In this document: positions 20,441 through 31,293 of the stretch, piece after piece | How positions within the stretch are numbered: the first letter of the stretch is position 1 | How the letters are laid out: every line of letters begins with the position of its first letter | Assembly (NCBI GenBank): GCA_038380435.1 | Contig: JAWZYU010000009.1 | Location: 64,571,901-64,635,900 of the forward strand | Length of the DNA: 64,000 nucleotides | Reading direction: 5' to 3' | Source: Ryuthela nishihirai | Taxonomy: Eukaryota > Arthropoda > Arachnida > Araneae > Heptathelidae | Notes under the pieces: generated by a model | Told to the model about the DNA's origin: nothing | Databases searched by the model: none | The model's input: only the letters and a program-made list of their open reading frames with translations | Made by a program: the position numbers and the translations under genes

Positions 20441-21078
20441 CACTCTTGGGCTTGGAAAGGCCCCCATTCGTATGATGGGTTGGGTTGTTTTACCTCTGAG
20501 CGGCACTTTTTTGCACTCCATGGGCTAAATGGCCAGGTCACATGGACCCCAAAGGCTCAGAGAAGGTTGGGGGAGGGGACCCACTGGAACAGCTGTTGGG
20601 AGACAGATGGTAGCCTCCCGTCAAGGCCATCCAGCGTGTTCTTTAACGTGTACAGGGTATGGCTCTCCCACACACGGGACCACGGCTTAACGTCCCATCC
20701 GACGGGACGGCGGCCTTTCCAAGCCCATCGGTGTCTGCTACTGACCGTGGGAAGGGCGGGGAATTTTGCGGAGATAAATCTCAACGCTTACCCAGCTCTG
20801 ACTCGAACCTGAGAATTACCGATTACGAGCCTGGCGCGCTACCGACTGAGCCACCCCGCCCTTTCGTGTGATGGAACGTGAAGCCGTGTGCAGCAGAGAC
20901 ATACTGTGCACGTTGAAAGAACAAGCTGGATAGCCTTGGTGAGATGATAGCATCTGTTTTCTAATAGCAATTCATGGATCCCCTTTGCTAACTTTCTCTG
21001 AAACATTGGGGTCTTTGTGAACCGGCCATCTAGCCCATGGTGCGCAAAAAATAATAACTGCCACTCAAAGGCAGGACC
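20441..21078 (+). repeat. Old SINE-A interrupted by a younger SINE-A
   Basis: CTTGGGCTTGGAAAGGCCCC and TTCGTATGATGG precede the insert. TTCGTGTGATGG, ACGTGAAGCCGTGTGC, GCACGTTGAAAGAACAAGC and a GCCATCTAGCCCATGGTGCG tail follow it. The split lies in the central GTCGGATGGGACG block. Confidence 0.85.
20479..20862 (-). mobile_element. SINE-A, full length, nested
   Basis: A near-consensus copy. TSDs TTCGTATGATGG (20467-20478) and TTCGTGTGATGG (20863-20874) differ at one base and derive from the host SINE's own central domain. Confidence 0.94.
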
Positions 21079-21561
21079 GAATCTAAGAAGGACGTGCCCC
21101 TCCCCTTATTTTTTTACCCTTTCCCGAGTCGATTGCGTCACTTCCCTCCCCCTTGCAATTTATTTATTTTTAAATCATGGTCTGCTCAGAAGTAAAACAA
21201 CCCAACTATTAATTAATTTCTCTCGCTTGGGCTTTTTAGAATAATTTCTAACATGGAACGTTCTACTTGGCTCTTCTTCTGACTCCCTCTCCTCCCCTTC
21301 TTTTCTCCATACCATTTAGAACGGATAAAGTTTTGAAAAGGGGAATGCAATGAAAGAATGCCTACTAAAAATTAAAATTTATCTCTAGAATTTCAAGTTT
21401 CTCTCTCTCCCCTTAAAAAACCTTTATCCATAAATCAAATTTTAGAATATCTCTATTAGAATTCTCTTTCTTATTGCTTTTAACACCAGACATGAAAATA
21501 CTATACCCCCACCGCTGAAGTATTCATTCCATGACATTTCCCCATCAATGGATAAAAAATT
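21079..21561. other. Unassigned interval with a SINE-A tail scrap
   Basis: AATCATGGTCTGCTCAGAAG and TAAAACAACCCAAC near 21173-21207 are the end of a SINE-A tail. The rest is pyrimidine-rich text without recognised features. Confidence 0.5.
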
Positions 21562-21581
21562 TCTTACTGTCTCATCGCACA

Positions 21582-21970
21582 CGGGGCGGGGGGTGGCTCA
21601 GTCGGTAGCGCACCAAGCTCGTAATCTGTAGTTCCCAGGTTCGAGTCCCAGCTGGGTCAGCGTTGAGATTTATCTCCGCAAAATTCCCCGCCATGCCCAC
21701 GGTCAATAGGGGACACCGATGGACTTGGAAAGGCCGCCGTTCGTCGGATGGGACGTTAAGCCGTAGCTCCGTATGCGGGAGAGCCATACACTGTGCACGT
21801 TAAAGAACACGCTGGATGGATTTGACGGGAGGCTACCATCTGTCTCCCAACAGCTGTTCCAGTGGGTCCCCTCCCCCAACCTTCTCTGAGCCTTCGGGGT
21901 CCTTGTGACCTGGCCATTTAGCCCATGGTGTGAAAAAGTGCCGCTCAGAGGTAAAACAACCCAACCCAAC
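21582..21970 (+). mobile_element. SINE-A, full length, 20-bp TSD
   Basis: All modules are intact. It is flanked by TCTTACTGTCTCATCGCACA at 21562-21581 and 21971-21990, the longest exact TSD seen here. This indicates a recent insertion. Confidence 0.96.
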
Positions 21971-22510
21971 TCTTACTGTCTCATCGCACATTGTGAATTA
22001 TTATAAAGAAAACGAAGCGCACATTTGGGCACATCTTCATACGCTTCTGTTACTTTTCTGTCGTCTGCCTGGCGCCACGCTCATCGACCTGTTGCGTCTC
22101 GCGCAACAGGCCTCTCATCTCTGCCGTCAACATGTCGCCCAGTCTCCTCCCCCCCCCCCCAACTGCATCTTTACTCACCCTCTTTCTTTCCTTCCTCCTC
22201 ATTCGTCTTCGCTTCTTTATTTTCGGGAAAAGATTCCAGCAAAGGAAGAGAAAATATTTAATATCTGCTTTTGGAAGAAAGAAATGGCAGCTGCAGAAAC
22301 CTTCAGCGAGAAATTTGCTGACTAAATTAAGCAATGCCAATCATCTGATTTAGTTCTCCTCAAGAATAACAAACAACAGTCGTTCGTAATGTACGTTTCC
22401 AAATTCCTTGAAATAAATTCACTAATTTTAAGCAAGCTGTAGCATACCGAAGAATGGATTTAAATGGATTTAAATTGGAATCCCACCCGCAAGCTCTGAT
22501 TTCAAAATGA

Positions 22511-22904
22511 CGTTTCTTTGAAGATTGGATTGTTTTACCTCTGAGCGGCACTTTTTTGCCCACCATGGGCTAAATGACCAGGTCACAGGGACCCCGAAGG
22601 CTCAGAGAAGGTTGGGGGAGGGGATCCACTGGAACAGCTGTTGGGAGACAGATGGTAGCCTCCCGTCAAGGCCATCCAGCGTGTTCTTTAACGTGCACAG
22701 GGTATGGCTCTCCCACACACGGGGTCACGGCTTAACGTCCCATCCGACGGACGGCGGCCTTTTCAAGCCCATCGGTGTCCCCTACTGGCCGTGGGCAGGG
22801 CGGGGAAATTTTGCGGAGATAAATCTCAACGCTGACCCAGCTGGGACTCGAGCCTGGCGCGCTACCGACTGAGCCTGGCGCGCCCCGCGCCGTTTCTTTG
22901 AAGA
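22511..22904 (-). mobile_element. SINE-A with a deletion in its tRNA head
   Basis: TSD CGTTTCTTTGAAGA is at 22511-22524 and 22891-22904, so the element spans 22525-22890. In the head, GGGACTCGAGCCTGGCGCGC joins the B box directly to the anticodon-side sequence. This looks like a roughly 22-bp deletion between the similar CGAACCTGG and CGAGCCTGG motifs. Confidence 0.93.
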
Positions 22905-23430
22905 GTTACATTTTAGTTCATATATGATGAAATTCAACCCATGAATTTTTCTGTTATGCGATTCTTTTAAAAAAGGTTTAACACAGCTGAAATTAAGATA
23001 AATTCATTTTTTATATTCAGAAACGAATTAGTATTAAAATTCATCGGACTTCAAGTTTGCGTGCTGGCAGAAAAGCATGTTTTTTTAACCATTTCGCTAG
23101 CTTCGTCTGTAAGCGGCATTTTCCAGGGAGTTACTGTGATTGAATTTAACTTTCGGAATTCTGCAGTAAAAACCCTACGAAGGAACTAAAGTTGGCTGAC
23201 CTATGCATAATAAGCGTTGTAGTGTTAGGTTCATTTGCATACGTTAGATTTGAAATCAGGATCATTCCTTTGATATTTGGTCTTAGTTTCATTCAGTTTC
23301 GTCGCTTTCCACTGAACTTATTTAGAAATATCAAAGTCATCCTTAACATTTGCATGGAATGCGAACTATAAAAATATATTAGTTTAAAAGCACAATGTAC
23401 ACTTCTCAACATTGAAATTGTCCCACCAGC
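22905..23430. other. Unassigned AT-rich interval
   Basis: Nothing recognised. Confidence 0.5.
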
Positions 23431-23443
23431 AAGAGCGGTCAGT

Positions 23444-23836
23444 TTGGGTTGGGTTGCTTTACGTCTGAGCGACACTTTTTTTTTTGCACACAAGGAGCTA
23501 AATGGCCAAGTCACAAGGACCCCGAGGACTCAGAAGGTTGGGGGAGGAACCTACTGGACAGCCGTTAGGAGAAAGATGGTAGCCTTCCGTCAAGGCCATC
23601 CAGCATGTTCTTTAACATGCATAGGATATGGCTCTCCCACACATGGGGTCACAGCTTAACGTCCCATCCCGCAGATGGCTTCCTTTCCAAGACCATCGGT
23701 GTCCCCTACTGGTCGAGAACAGAGCAGGGCAGGGAGTTTTGCGGAGATAAACTCAACACTGGCCAAGGCAGAACTCGAACCTAGGAACTGCAGATTAAGA
23801 GCCTGTTACGCTACCGATTGAGCCACTCCCGCCCCC
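23444..23836 (-). mobile_element. SINE-A, diverged full length
   Basis: All modules are present with many differences (GAGCGACACTTTTTTTTTGC, AGAACAGAGCAGGGCAGG). Weak flanking similarity (AAGAGCGGTC and AAAAGCGGTT) may be the remains of the TSD. Confidence 0.88.
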
Positions 23837-23998
23837 AAAAGCGGTTCGGATTTACAAACAAATCAGCATGTGAATATAGACCAGGGTTATATGCAAATTA
23901 TTACGTTTCCATGACAAACACATGGTATCTGCGGGAGATCACAGAACCAACGCTGAGCTGCTAATCCAAACACTTCAAGGCTGTAATTGTCTGCAACA

Positions 23999-24381
23999 GG
24001 GTGAGGATGGCTCAGTCGGTAGCGCGCCAGGCTCGTAATCTGTAGTTTCCAGGTTCGAGTCCCAGCTGGGTCAGCGTTGAGATTTATCTCCGCAAAATTC
24101 CCCGCCCTACCCACGGTCAGTAGGGGACACCGATGGGCTTGAAAAGGCCGCCGTCCGTCGGATGGGACGTTAAGCCGTGGCCCCGTGTGCGGGAGAGCCA
24201 TACCCTGTGCACGTTAAAGAACACACTGGATGGTCTTGACGGGAGGCTACCATCTGCCTCGCAACAGCTGTTCCAGTGGGTCCCCTCCCCCAACCTTCTC
24301 TGAGCCTTCGGGGTCCACCTGACCTGGCCATTAAGCCCATGGTGTGCAAAAAAGTGCCGCTCAGAGGTAAAACAACCCAAC
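23999..24381 (+). mobile_element. SINE-A, full length, perfect TSD
   Basis: Head GTGAGGATGGCTCAGTCGG to tail AAACAACCCAA. TSD TTGTCTGCAACA at 23987-23998 and 24382-24393. Confidence 0.95.
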
Positions 24382-24393
24382 TTGTCTGCAACA

Positions 24394-25242
24394 AACTGTG
24401 GAAGAGTGTTGATAGTAGATATTGATGACAGAGTGCAGAGATGCCACTACGACATTTTTACCAACCACATCAGCAACTATAGATAGGTTTCAGTGAGGTC
24501 ACATTGAAAGTCTGTGCAGCCGAATAATCTACCTGCCGTATCGCCACATATCTGTAGCATGATGCAAGCGACAGCTGTTGGATATTGCTGGTGCCAATAG
24601 CCTCAAGAAGGTATTCAAGAATTTAGAGAAATGAATCCACAGCTCATCATTGATTCAAAAGTCTTTAATCACTATTCAGCTGTTGGATCATTTGCCAGAC
24701 ATGTCAGCAGAAGATCGTGGGTTCAAGTCCCACTCGGCTCAAGACAATTTTTCCTCTACACCCATTTACATCCTGTTACTTAAACACTTACTAGTGATTA
24801 AATACTTGTGTGTCAGACTTTCAACAGCAGTGGTGGATCACCAAACTCGTCGACAGTCAGTATCAGACCCAGCCCCCAATCCTTACTTTAACGGCATCAT
24901 TATATTAATTATTTAAAATGCAAAAAAGAAACATGCATCCTCTTAAGTGGGCACGATTCATAATAACGTTATTTCAAATTTATAATGGTGAAATTTTTAT
25001 GAACATTTCCCTTACATAGAACGGTTACGCTTCTTCTTATACAAAGCTTAATGTCTCGTCCATTTTAGCACATTCGGCGTTGAAATTTGAAATTTAAGGT
25101 TGGCTAATAATATTAATGAGACCCATAATGAATTTTTATCCATCCCACAGAGGATCCCCACTTCCAGCCACTAGGAAAACAATGCTGGATTTCCTCTGTC
25201 TTTTCATTTATTTAAATTCGGATATTTATGATTCCTATGCAA
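24394..25242. other. Unassigned interval with one tRNA-like fragment
   Basis: A B-box-like GTGGGTTCAAGTCCCACTCG near 24717-24737 preceded by TTTGCCAGACATGTCAGCAG suggests a worn tRNA-derived head of another family. No other feature recognised. Confidence 0.4.
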
Positions 25243-25777
25243 ACTGCCGTACCAAAATATTTCGGAAATTCGATGTCAAGTCAATAGGAATCTAATTTCG
25301 AAGTTCTATTACTTCGAGAAATATGCATTTAATAAAAATATTTGCTGAAAAATTAAAGATCAAATCTAATTAAATCGCGATTTTCGACAATATTCGCTCA
25401 ATATTGAAAGAGTTACAGAAATTGCAATTTTTAACTAAATTATCTTCTTTCACAAAAATTATAAATTGTCGAATATTAAAGTGATCATTGCGCAAGCCTC
25501 TAAAATGCAGATTTATTTTAATAAATGGTTTAAAGCAATGTTTATTATTCAAGTTTTAACTGATTTCTGTGGAAAATTCTTCTGATGCTTTATTGGTTTC
25601 CTAGCTTCCTTAATTCTCTAATGTTGAAGAAATATTGATGAAAATCGAGATTTGCTTACGATCTTTATCTTCAATCCCATTTTGCTAATAAACGCGTCTT
25701 TCTAGAAGTTATAGAACTTCGAAGTTAGATTCCTTTTGGCATAATATGGAAATTTTCAAAGATTTTGATAGGACAGT
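25243..25777. mobile_element. AT-rich element (family C) with about 70-bp inverted ends
   Basis: The left end ACTGCCGTACCAAAATATTT and right end AAGATTTTGATAGGACAGT are inverted relatives. Arms continue through GGAATCTAATTTCGAAGTTC and GAACTTCGAAGTTAGATTCC. The interior (ATTCTTCTGATGC, AATAAATGGTTTAAAGCAAT) recurs at 49.3, 50.7 and 62 kb. This looks like a non-autonomous DNA transposon of unknown superfamily. A TA follows the right end after one base, but the left flank lacks it. Confidence 0.6.
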
Positions 25778-26202
25778 GTATATTTTTGTCTATTTTTTTT
25801 CGTTTAAGTCAAATTCAGTATTTAGATATTTTTGGATTATAAAAACGTGTCATTCAATTAAAAAAGATTAATTTAAGAAAAATGATTTTCGCGATAATAT
25901 TTCTTTATGCAATATATCAAGAATAATCATTTCAATATTTGAACTTTCGCCATTTATCTGCATTTATTAAATAAGGTTAATTTGGAAAGTATTAAAGAGA
26001 ATATCAATTGCTACTTATCAATGTTGTTAAATCATTTAATAAATTAATATATATGATATTCTCTTATCTTAAGACCTCACGGAATTAATTACTATTTTCA
26101 AAATAAAACCTTATTTGATGCATTTCAATTTCCTTCATTTGCTTCAGAGTCCGTATTTCTTCACAATTTTCAACGCAAAATGGATTTGAATACATAATTC
26201 GT
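25778..26202. other. Unassigned AT-rich interval, probably more family C
   Basis: CGATAATATTTCTTTATGCA and CAATATTTGAACTTTCGCC resemble interior pieces of the preceding element. The match is too weak for a separate call. Confidence 0.35.
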
Positions 26203-26566
26203 TGGTTTGGTTGTTTCAACTCTGAGCTGCACTTTTCCCTGCACACAATGGACTAAATGACCAGGGCACAAACACCCCAAGTGCTCAAGGGCGGTTGGCA
26301 AAGGAGATCCACTGGACAGCCAATGTCAGACAGGTGGAAACTTCCTGTCAAGCCCATCCACTATGTTCTTTAAAGTGAGCAGAATATGGCTTTTCCTGCT
26401 CACGGCTTAACGTCCCATCCGACGAACAGCGTCCTTTCTAGGCCCATAGGTGTCCCCTTTCTCGCAGAGGGTAGTTAGCGGAGATAAATCACAACATTGG
26501 CACAGGAACCTAAGAATCGCAGATCACGAGCCCACACACACACAACCGACTGAGCCAGCCCTCGTC
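26203..26566 (-). repeat. SINE-A, strongly diverged
   Basis: Tail TTGGTTTGGTTGTTTCAACTC and GAGCTGCACTTTTCCCTGCA, central GGCTTAACGTCCCATCCGAC, and head ending ACCGACTGAGCCAGCCC. The B box is damaged (ACAGGAACCTAAG). Confidence 0.8.
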
Positions 26567-27480
26567 ACAAGAAAAAGTGATAAAAGAGCTGTTAGGCAAT
26601 TATACAATAATCTGAGATTTGAATTTGTTATAGACAGATTATTTCGCGAAAGTAAAGGAAAAAAAAGGATTCTGAAATTCCATCTCTCTTTTAATGAGCT
26701 TTTTCGACTAGAATACGCATAAATCCCTACAGATATCGTTTCCAATATCGGCCTTTCAGTACTAAACAACGAGTCATCACTACAATGAAAATTGCCAGTC
26801 CCTAGATGACTTTGACGTTCAAAATCTTTTTACAAAATACTTTGTCCTTATCCCATCGTACACGGTATTTGCTTCCTTTTGTGTGCCTAAGAAAACAGTC
26901 TAATGTTTGCAAAATCTTTTATAATAAATTCCCATGCGACAAATAAAGCGAAGTTGCTGAAAGCTCTGATAAAGGCGATGCATTTCTGCTTTTCACATCA
27001 ACAAAAATTTTCAAAAGCTTTTTCTAAAACATACATTGGAAAAAAAGAAATTAATGTTTTTGAAAAATTCCAAAAGCAGCGCAAAAAGAATTCGTTAACA
27101 GCACGAAACTGTTAGATTGTGTTTCTGCTTCTGCCTCCACTTCCATTGCCTCCTCTATCGCAAATGATCGAAAACTTCCCCATTGCTATTCTGCAGAGAT
27201 AATCAAAATGGCGATATGAGAAGTCGAACGCCAGTCGCAAGAAAATAAATTATCATTCGTATCAGTTTATTTGTGAGCATTTTCTGGAATATGTAAACGA
27301 ACTTGATAGTTGATAAACTTCCTTCGCTGCACCCGAACAAGTATTCTAAAGCTTTACAACCACGTAGAGATTTAAAAAAAATATTCCCTAAGAAATTGCT
27401 TGCCACAGCGGTCTGATAAGAGCCTATGAGCACAATACGCCAAGTACACCGCCTGGCTAACTTATCATGATAGTGAAATA
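26567..27480. other. Unassigned interval
   Basis: AT-rich, no recognised repeat. The plus frame 26903-27115 (70 codons, Lys-rich) and minus frame 27203-27520 (105 codons) show no domain and are not supported. GCGGTCTGATAAGAGCCTATG near 27408 resembles a SINE-B scrap. Confidence 0.4.
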
Positions 27481-27487
27481 CCGTTAA

Positions 27488-28013
27488 CCCTTTCACGACT
27501 AAGGGAAACATTTTTCCCATTTTAAAATTGGTGATTGTCGTATTTAATTATAACCTTATCTGCATTTTTTATATAGAATGTCAAAATAGAACGTATGCCG
27601 AACGCAATTACCTAAACGGGAACGTTTAGAAAAAAAACAGAACTGTCAGGACGCATAATATATGTACTATGTGCAATGTCCATCTTTGCCTCACTACCAA
27701 AAGAAATTGCTTCGCAGAATATCATAATTAGCACATCATTTTGTATAGTAATTTTATTTCATAATTTTGTATTGTTTTAGTTAACATTTTGTTCTAATAA
27801 ACCAATAAATAAAAGACATTGCATAATAAGCCTAACTATAATTTGTGTTACCTTTATAGTCCATTGGGAAAAATATTTCCCATTAAATTCCAAAAAAACT
27901 ACACATTGTTATGTATTTTTCTTATGATTTTTATTTATTTTACGTCTAAACAAACTCAAATAAACAGTTACATACTAATATTTACTCTTAGAAACCTTAT
28001 GGTCCTGAAAGGG
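27488..28013. mobile_element. piggyBac-type MITE with TTAA target duplication
   Basis: TTAA (27484-27487) is followed by CCCTTTCACGACTAAGGGAA. The other end reads GTCCTGAAAGGG followed by TTAA (28014-28017). Subterminal GGGAAACATTTTTCCCATTT and TGGGAAAAATATTTCCCATT are also inverted relatives. CCCTTT termini on a TTAA target are characteristic of piggyBac elements. The 526-bp interior has no transposase. Confidence 0.88.
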
Positions 28014-28122
28014 TTAACCCTGTTAATGTATGCAAAGTCTCTTCAGACGTAAGTATTCTACGTCACTACGAAGTCCCATAAAAGCCGTAAAGACATGTTG
28101 GAAAACAAGTCAAGTGCGTCCT

Positions 28123-28450
28123 GGGTACAAAGAGTGATCTGTGACTGACTTTGAAAGAGATTCGTCGTTGGAGTGCGATGGACAGGAGCATCCGTAACGG
28201 AGATGATGGAACTCAGCGGAAAATCACGGGACACAATATCCAACTGTATGGAGAATAGCAACGGTTTCAAAAGGAACAAAAGAAAAAGACTCTGACAGAC
28301 AGGGGCAGGCGCTTGTTTTGGCACGAACTCTACGGCAAACCAAAGCTGCTACATCTCATCAGTTGAGCGACAGATCGCTAGCAGTACTTCAAAACCCATT
28401 TCAACGAGAACTATGCGCAGAGAATTGAAAACTTTGGATTTGGGGATTGG
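28123..28450 (+). pseudogene. Tc1-like transposase N-terminus, decayed
   Basis: One frame reads RFVVGVRWTGASVTEMMELS, then GKSRDTISN, and later STSKPISTRTMRRELKTL. These match in order the paired-type DNA-binding helices at the start of Tc1-like transposases (the ..GASVxExAxLLGxSRxTVS and ..VSxxTVRREL patterns). In-frame stops occur at about 28144, 28150 and 28288. The catalytic DDE part is absent. No TIRs were found nearby. Confidence 0.72.
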
Positions 28451-28764
28451 CCCGGATCTAGAAAACCATCGAGAGGAGAGGGGACAAGAAAAACAGTCGA
28501 GCTGGGAAAATGTGACCGGGGGGTGGGAACAAGAGACTGTATTTGCAATGCAGTGTAATATCCCCCCCTACCTACATTTTACAGGTCTTTAAGGGTAAAT
28601 ACGTTCAATAATTCTCCCCCTCTATTACCCTTATTAGCATTCTGAAAGGGGGAAAAAAAGCGTTCTGCGGCTTATTCGGGATCTCGAATTCAGGTCCTTT
28701 TATGTTCAACCCAGCATGCTAACCACTTGGTCATTGAGATAAAAGAATAAATTATCCTTTGAGC
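28451..28764. other. Unassigned interval
   Basis: G- and C-rich runs (ACCGGGGGGTGGG, TCCCCCCCTACC). A tRNA-like CAACCCAGCATGCTAACCAC near 28708 may be the edge of a SINE head. Nothing else recognised. Confidence 0.4.
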
Positions 28765-28948
28765 AATCATGTGCTATATAGATCTGACAGGACCCTGTGA
28801 GTATAATACGCCACAGAGAAGGTCTGTGAGAAAGGAGAGACCTCAGTAGAAAGAGAACTCAAGTTAAAAAAAAACACCCATTTCGTATCTGGAGAGACAA
28901 AAACACCCATTTCGTATCTGGAGATTTCGTATCTTTGATCAGTAGCCA
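28765..28948 (-). repeat. SINE-B copy, minus
   Basis: On the minus strand this gives TTTCTACTGAGGTCTCTCC, CACAGACCTTCTCTGTGGCG and CTCACAGGGTCCTGTCAGATC, the SINE-B body. CACCCATTTCGTATCTGGAG occurs twice (28875 and 28905), a 30-bp local duplication. Confidence 0.6.
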
Positions 28949-28966
28949 GTTGGCTACTGATCAAAG
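28933..28966. repeat. 34-bp near-perfect palindrome
   Basis: CTTTGATCAGTAGCCA and its exact complement TGGCTACTGATCAAAG are separated by GT. It lies at the head-to-head junction of two SINE-B heads. Confidence 0.92.
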
Positions 28967-28970
28967 AGAG

Positions 28971-29176
28971 AGATCTGGGTTCGATCTCCAGAAACGACAT
29001 GAACCACTCGGCCACAAGGACGATCACTGGGATGTGATATTCATATTTAATGCACATATATATTATCGAAAGATAGAGATCTGGGTTCGATCTCCAGAAA
29101 CGACATGAACCACTCGGCCACCAGGACGATCACTGGGATGTGATATTCATATTTCCTGCACATATATATTACCGAA
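28971..29176 (+). repeat. 106-bp tandem duplication containing a SINE-B B box
   Basis: AGATCTGGGTTCGATCTCCA starts at 28971 and 29077. The two units share almost the whole 106 bp (..CCACTCGGCCAC.., ..GATGTGATATTCATATTT..) with a handful of differences. Confidence 0.9.
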
Positions 29177-29182
29177 AATATG

Positions 29183-29356
29183 GGATCGGGATTGGTTAAG
29201 TCTGTAGCGCGCCATGCTTCTATTCTAATGCTCTCAGTTCGACTCTCAATTTTTCCGGCGTTGAGATTTATCACCATTAATCTTTATCCTGACCTCTGCG
29301 CGAAAGAGGACATCGAAGAGCGCCGTCCGTCAGATGGGACGTTAAAACCAAACTCT
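29183..29356 (+). repeat. SINE-A head half, diverged
   Basis: Head TTGGTTAAGTCTGTAGCGCG, damaged B box (CAGTTCGACTCTCAA) and GTCAGATGGGACGTTAAAAC. It stops at the central domain. Confidence 0.7.
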
Positions 29357-29367
29357 TCTTAAAATAA

Positions 29368-29662
29368 AACCACAGTTTATCTTTTAGCGGCACGTTTCTG
29401 CACACAATGGAGAAAGTTCGGGGAAGGGGACCCACTGAACAGCTGTTATGAGACAGATGGTAGTCCCCCGTGAAGGCCATACAGGGTGTTCTTTAACGTG
29501 CATAGGGTATGGCTCTCCCGCACACGGGACCTTGGCCTAACATCCCATTCGAGCTGGGTGGGGAGTTTTGTGGAGATAAATCTCAATGCTTGCCCAGACG
29601 GGACTCGAATCTGGGAACTGCAGATTACGTACTTGATACCGGCCTAGCCATCCCCGCTCCAA
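29368..29662 (-). repeat. SINE-A, diverged, gapped tail
   Basis: The tail has TTAGCGGCACGTTTCTGCAC with an internal deletion after ACACAATGG. The central motif (CCTAACATCCCATTCGAGC) is shortened. The B box (GGGACTCGAATC) and head end (CTAGCCATCCCCGCTCC) are present. Confidence 0.8.
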
Positions 29663-29695
29663 AGCTTCAACCTCTCTCCTAACAACACTCTCGTG

Positions 29696-29897
29696 CAGGG
29701 GTGGGCAAATAGCGGCCCGCGGGCCACTTTCGGCCCGCTAAGAGTTTTTTTTGCCCCGCCAAGACAGTCAGAAAAATCCGCCTTGAACCGAGATTTCCTT
29801 CCCGTGCGCGACCGAAGATTCGTCTCGTATTTTCCACTAGGACGGCCACGTCAATACGCATGCGCAGTATAGATACGAAAACAATTGCCCACCCCTG
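29696..29897 (-). mobile_element. 202-bp hAT MITE, second copy, inverted
   Basis: Same termini (CAGGGGTGGGCAA / TTGCCCACCCCTG) and same length as the copy at 19,798, in the opposite orientation. Flanks CTCTCGTG (29688-29695) and CTCTAGTG (29898-29905) form an 8-bp TSD with one mismatch. High similarity suggests recent activity of an unseen hAT transposase. Confidence 0.95.
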
Positions 29898-29905
29898 CTC
29901 TAGTG

Positions 29906-30858
29906 GATCTCTTTTCCCAACCTGCACCGATCCCTTTCGGTGCAAAAGGATGTGCTCGCAGATAGTAGAGTACCGGAAAATCTCGGAGGCCCCTTTGTTT
30001 CGTTTAATATGCGCCATCATATACTTGAATATTAATTTTTTGAAAACGCATATAATAAATATCTGGCATATAATTCGGAATTCATAATTCGACATTATGG
30101 AATGAATCAGGGCCGAATCTACCGAGGAGGGGACATACCCTCCACCCCTTGAGAATGTTAATGTGTGTATAATAGAGCCCAAAATGTATTAAACGTGGGC
30201 TATATTCCACGCATTTTTTTGATGCATTTTTTTCTCTAACCCTCTAAATCGAAGGGAAAAATATTACACTGCAATGGACATAACAGTCTCTTGCCTGGAT
30301 TGAATAATTTTTACCACTTTCTTCATAAAAAAATGCTTCAATTGTTTTCAAACGAAAATTTTTATTTTTTTCGAAATTTTTATTTCATAATGAAAATTTA
30401 ATTTCATAATGTCGAATTATGAATCCCGACTGTATTAAAATGCTTATATAGTTTCAAATAAATTATTTTGGATATTATAACTCATTTTCCCCTCGGTGGA
30501 AAAACTAGAACTCTTGCGAATATGCGACGCTCCCTTTTCGAGAAAATAAACTTTTTTTCGTTTTCGAAGTTTTGAACCCTTTAACATTAGTAATTCGTAC
30601 TATTGGTAGTGATTAGAAAATGTAAATAGCAACATGTTATTAGCCCTATACAACGATAAAAGCATATATCATTTATCCCTTAAAATGAAAAAGTTGGATT
30701 TTCTTACCCCTGGGGTTAAGTAGCAAGTCATCAATCGTATATAGAATAATTTATTTATTATTATTATTTTTTTTTATTTCAAATTTTAAAATTAAGAACT
30801 AAATTAATAAAAAATAAGGAGCAGCAGGAGGAATTTCAACCATTTTTAATTTAAAACT
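29906..30858. other. Unassigned AT-rich interval
   Basis: ATAATTCGACATTATG (30085) and CATAATGTCGAATTATGAAT (30404) form a distant inverted repeat of about 17 bp about 320 bp apart, perhaps the ends of an unrecognised MITE. No coding signal. Confidence 0.4.
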
Positions 30859-30870
30859 TATATGACTAAA

Positions 30871-31293
30871 TGGGGTGGCTCAGTCGGTAGCGCGCCAGGC
30901 TCGTAATCTGTAGTTCCCAGGTTCGAGTCCCAGCTGGGTCAGCGTTGAGATTTATCTCCGCAAAATTCCCCGCCCTGCCCACAGTCAGTTTGGGACACCG
31001 ATGGGCTTGGCCCTGCCCACGGTCAGTAAGGGTCAGTAGGGCTTGGAAAGGCCGCCGTCCGTCGGATGGGACGTTAAGCTGTGGCCCCATGTGCGGAAGA
31101 GCCTGTGCCCCTGTGCACGTTTAAAGAACATGCTGGCTGACCTTGGCGGGAGGCTACCATTTGTCTCCCAACAGCTGTTTCAGTGGGTCCCCTCCCCCCA
31201 ACCTTCTCTGAGCCTTCGGGGTCCTTCTGACCTGGCCATTCAGCCCATGGTGTGCAAAAAAGTGCCGCTCAGAGGTAAAACAACCCAACCCAA
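30871..31293 (+). mobile_element. SINE-A with a small internal duplication
   Basis: Head TGGGGTGGCTCAGTCGG to tail AACCCAACCC. The GCCCTGCCCAC.GTCAGT block occurs twice (30972 and 31011), adding about 40 bp. TSDs TATATGACTAAA (30859-30870) and TATATGACTCAA (31294-31305). Confidence 0.93.
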
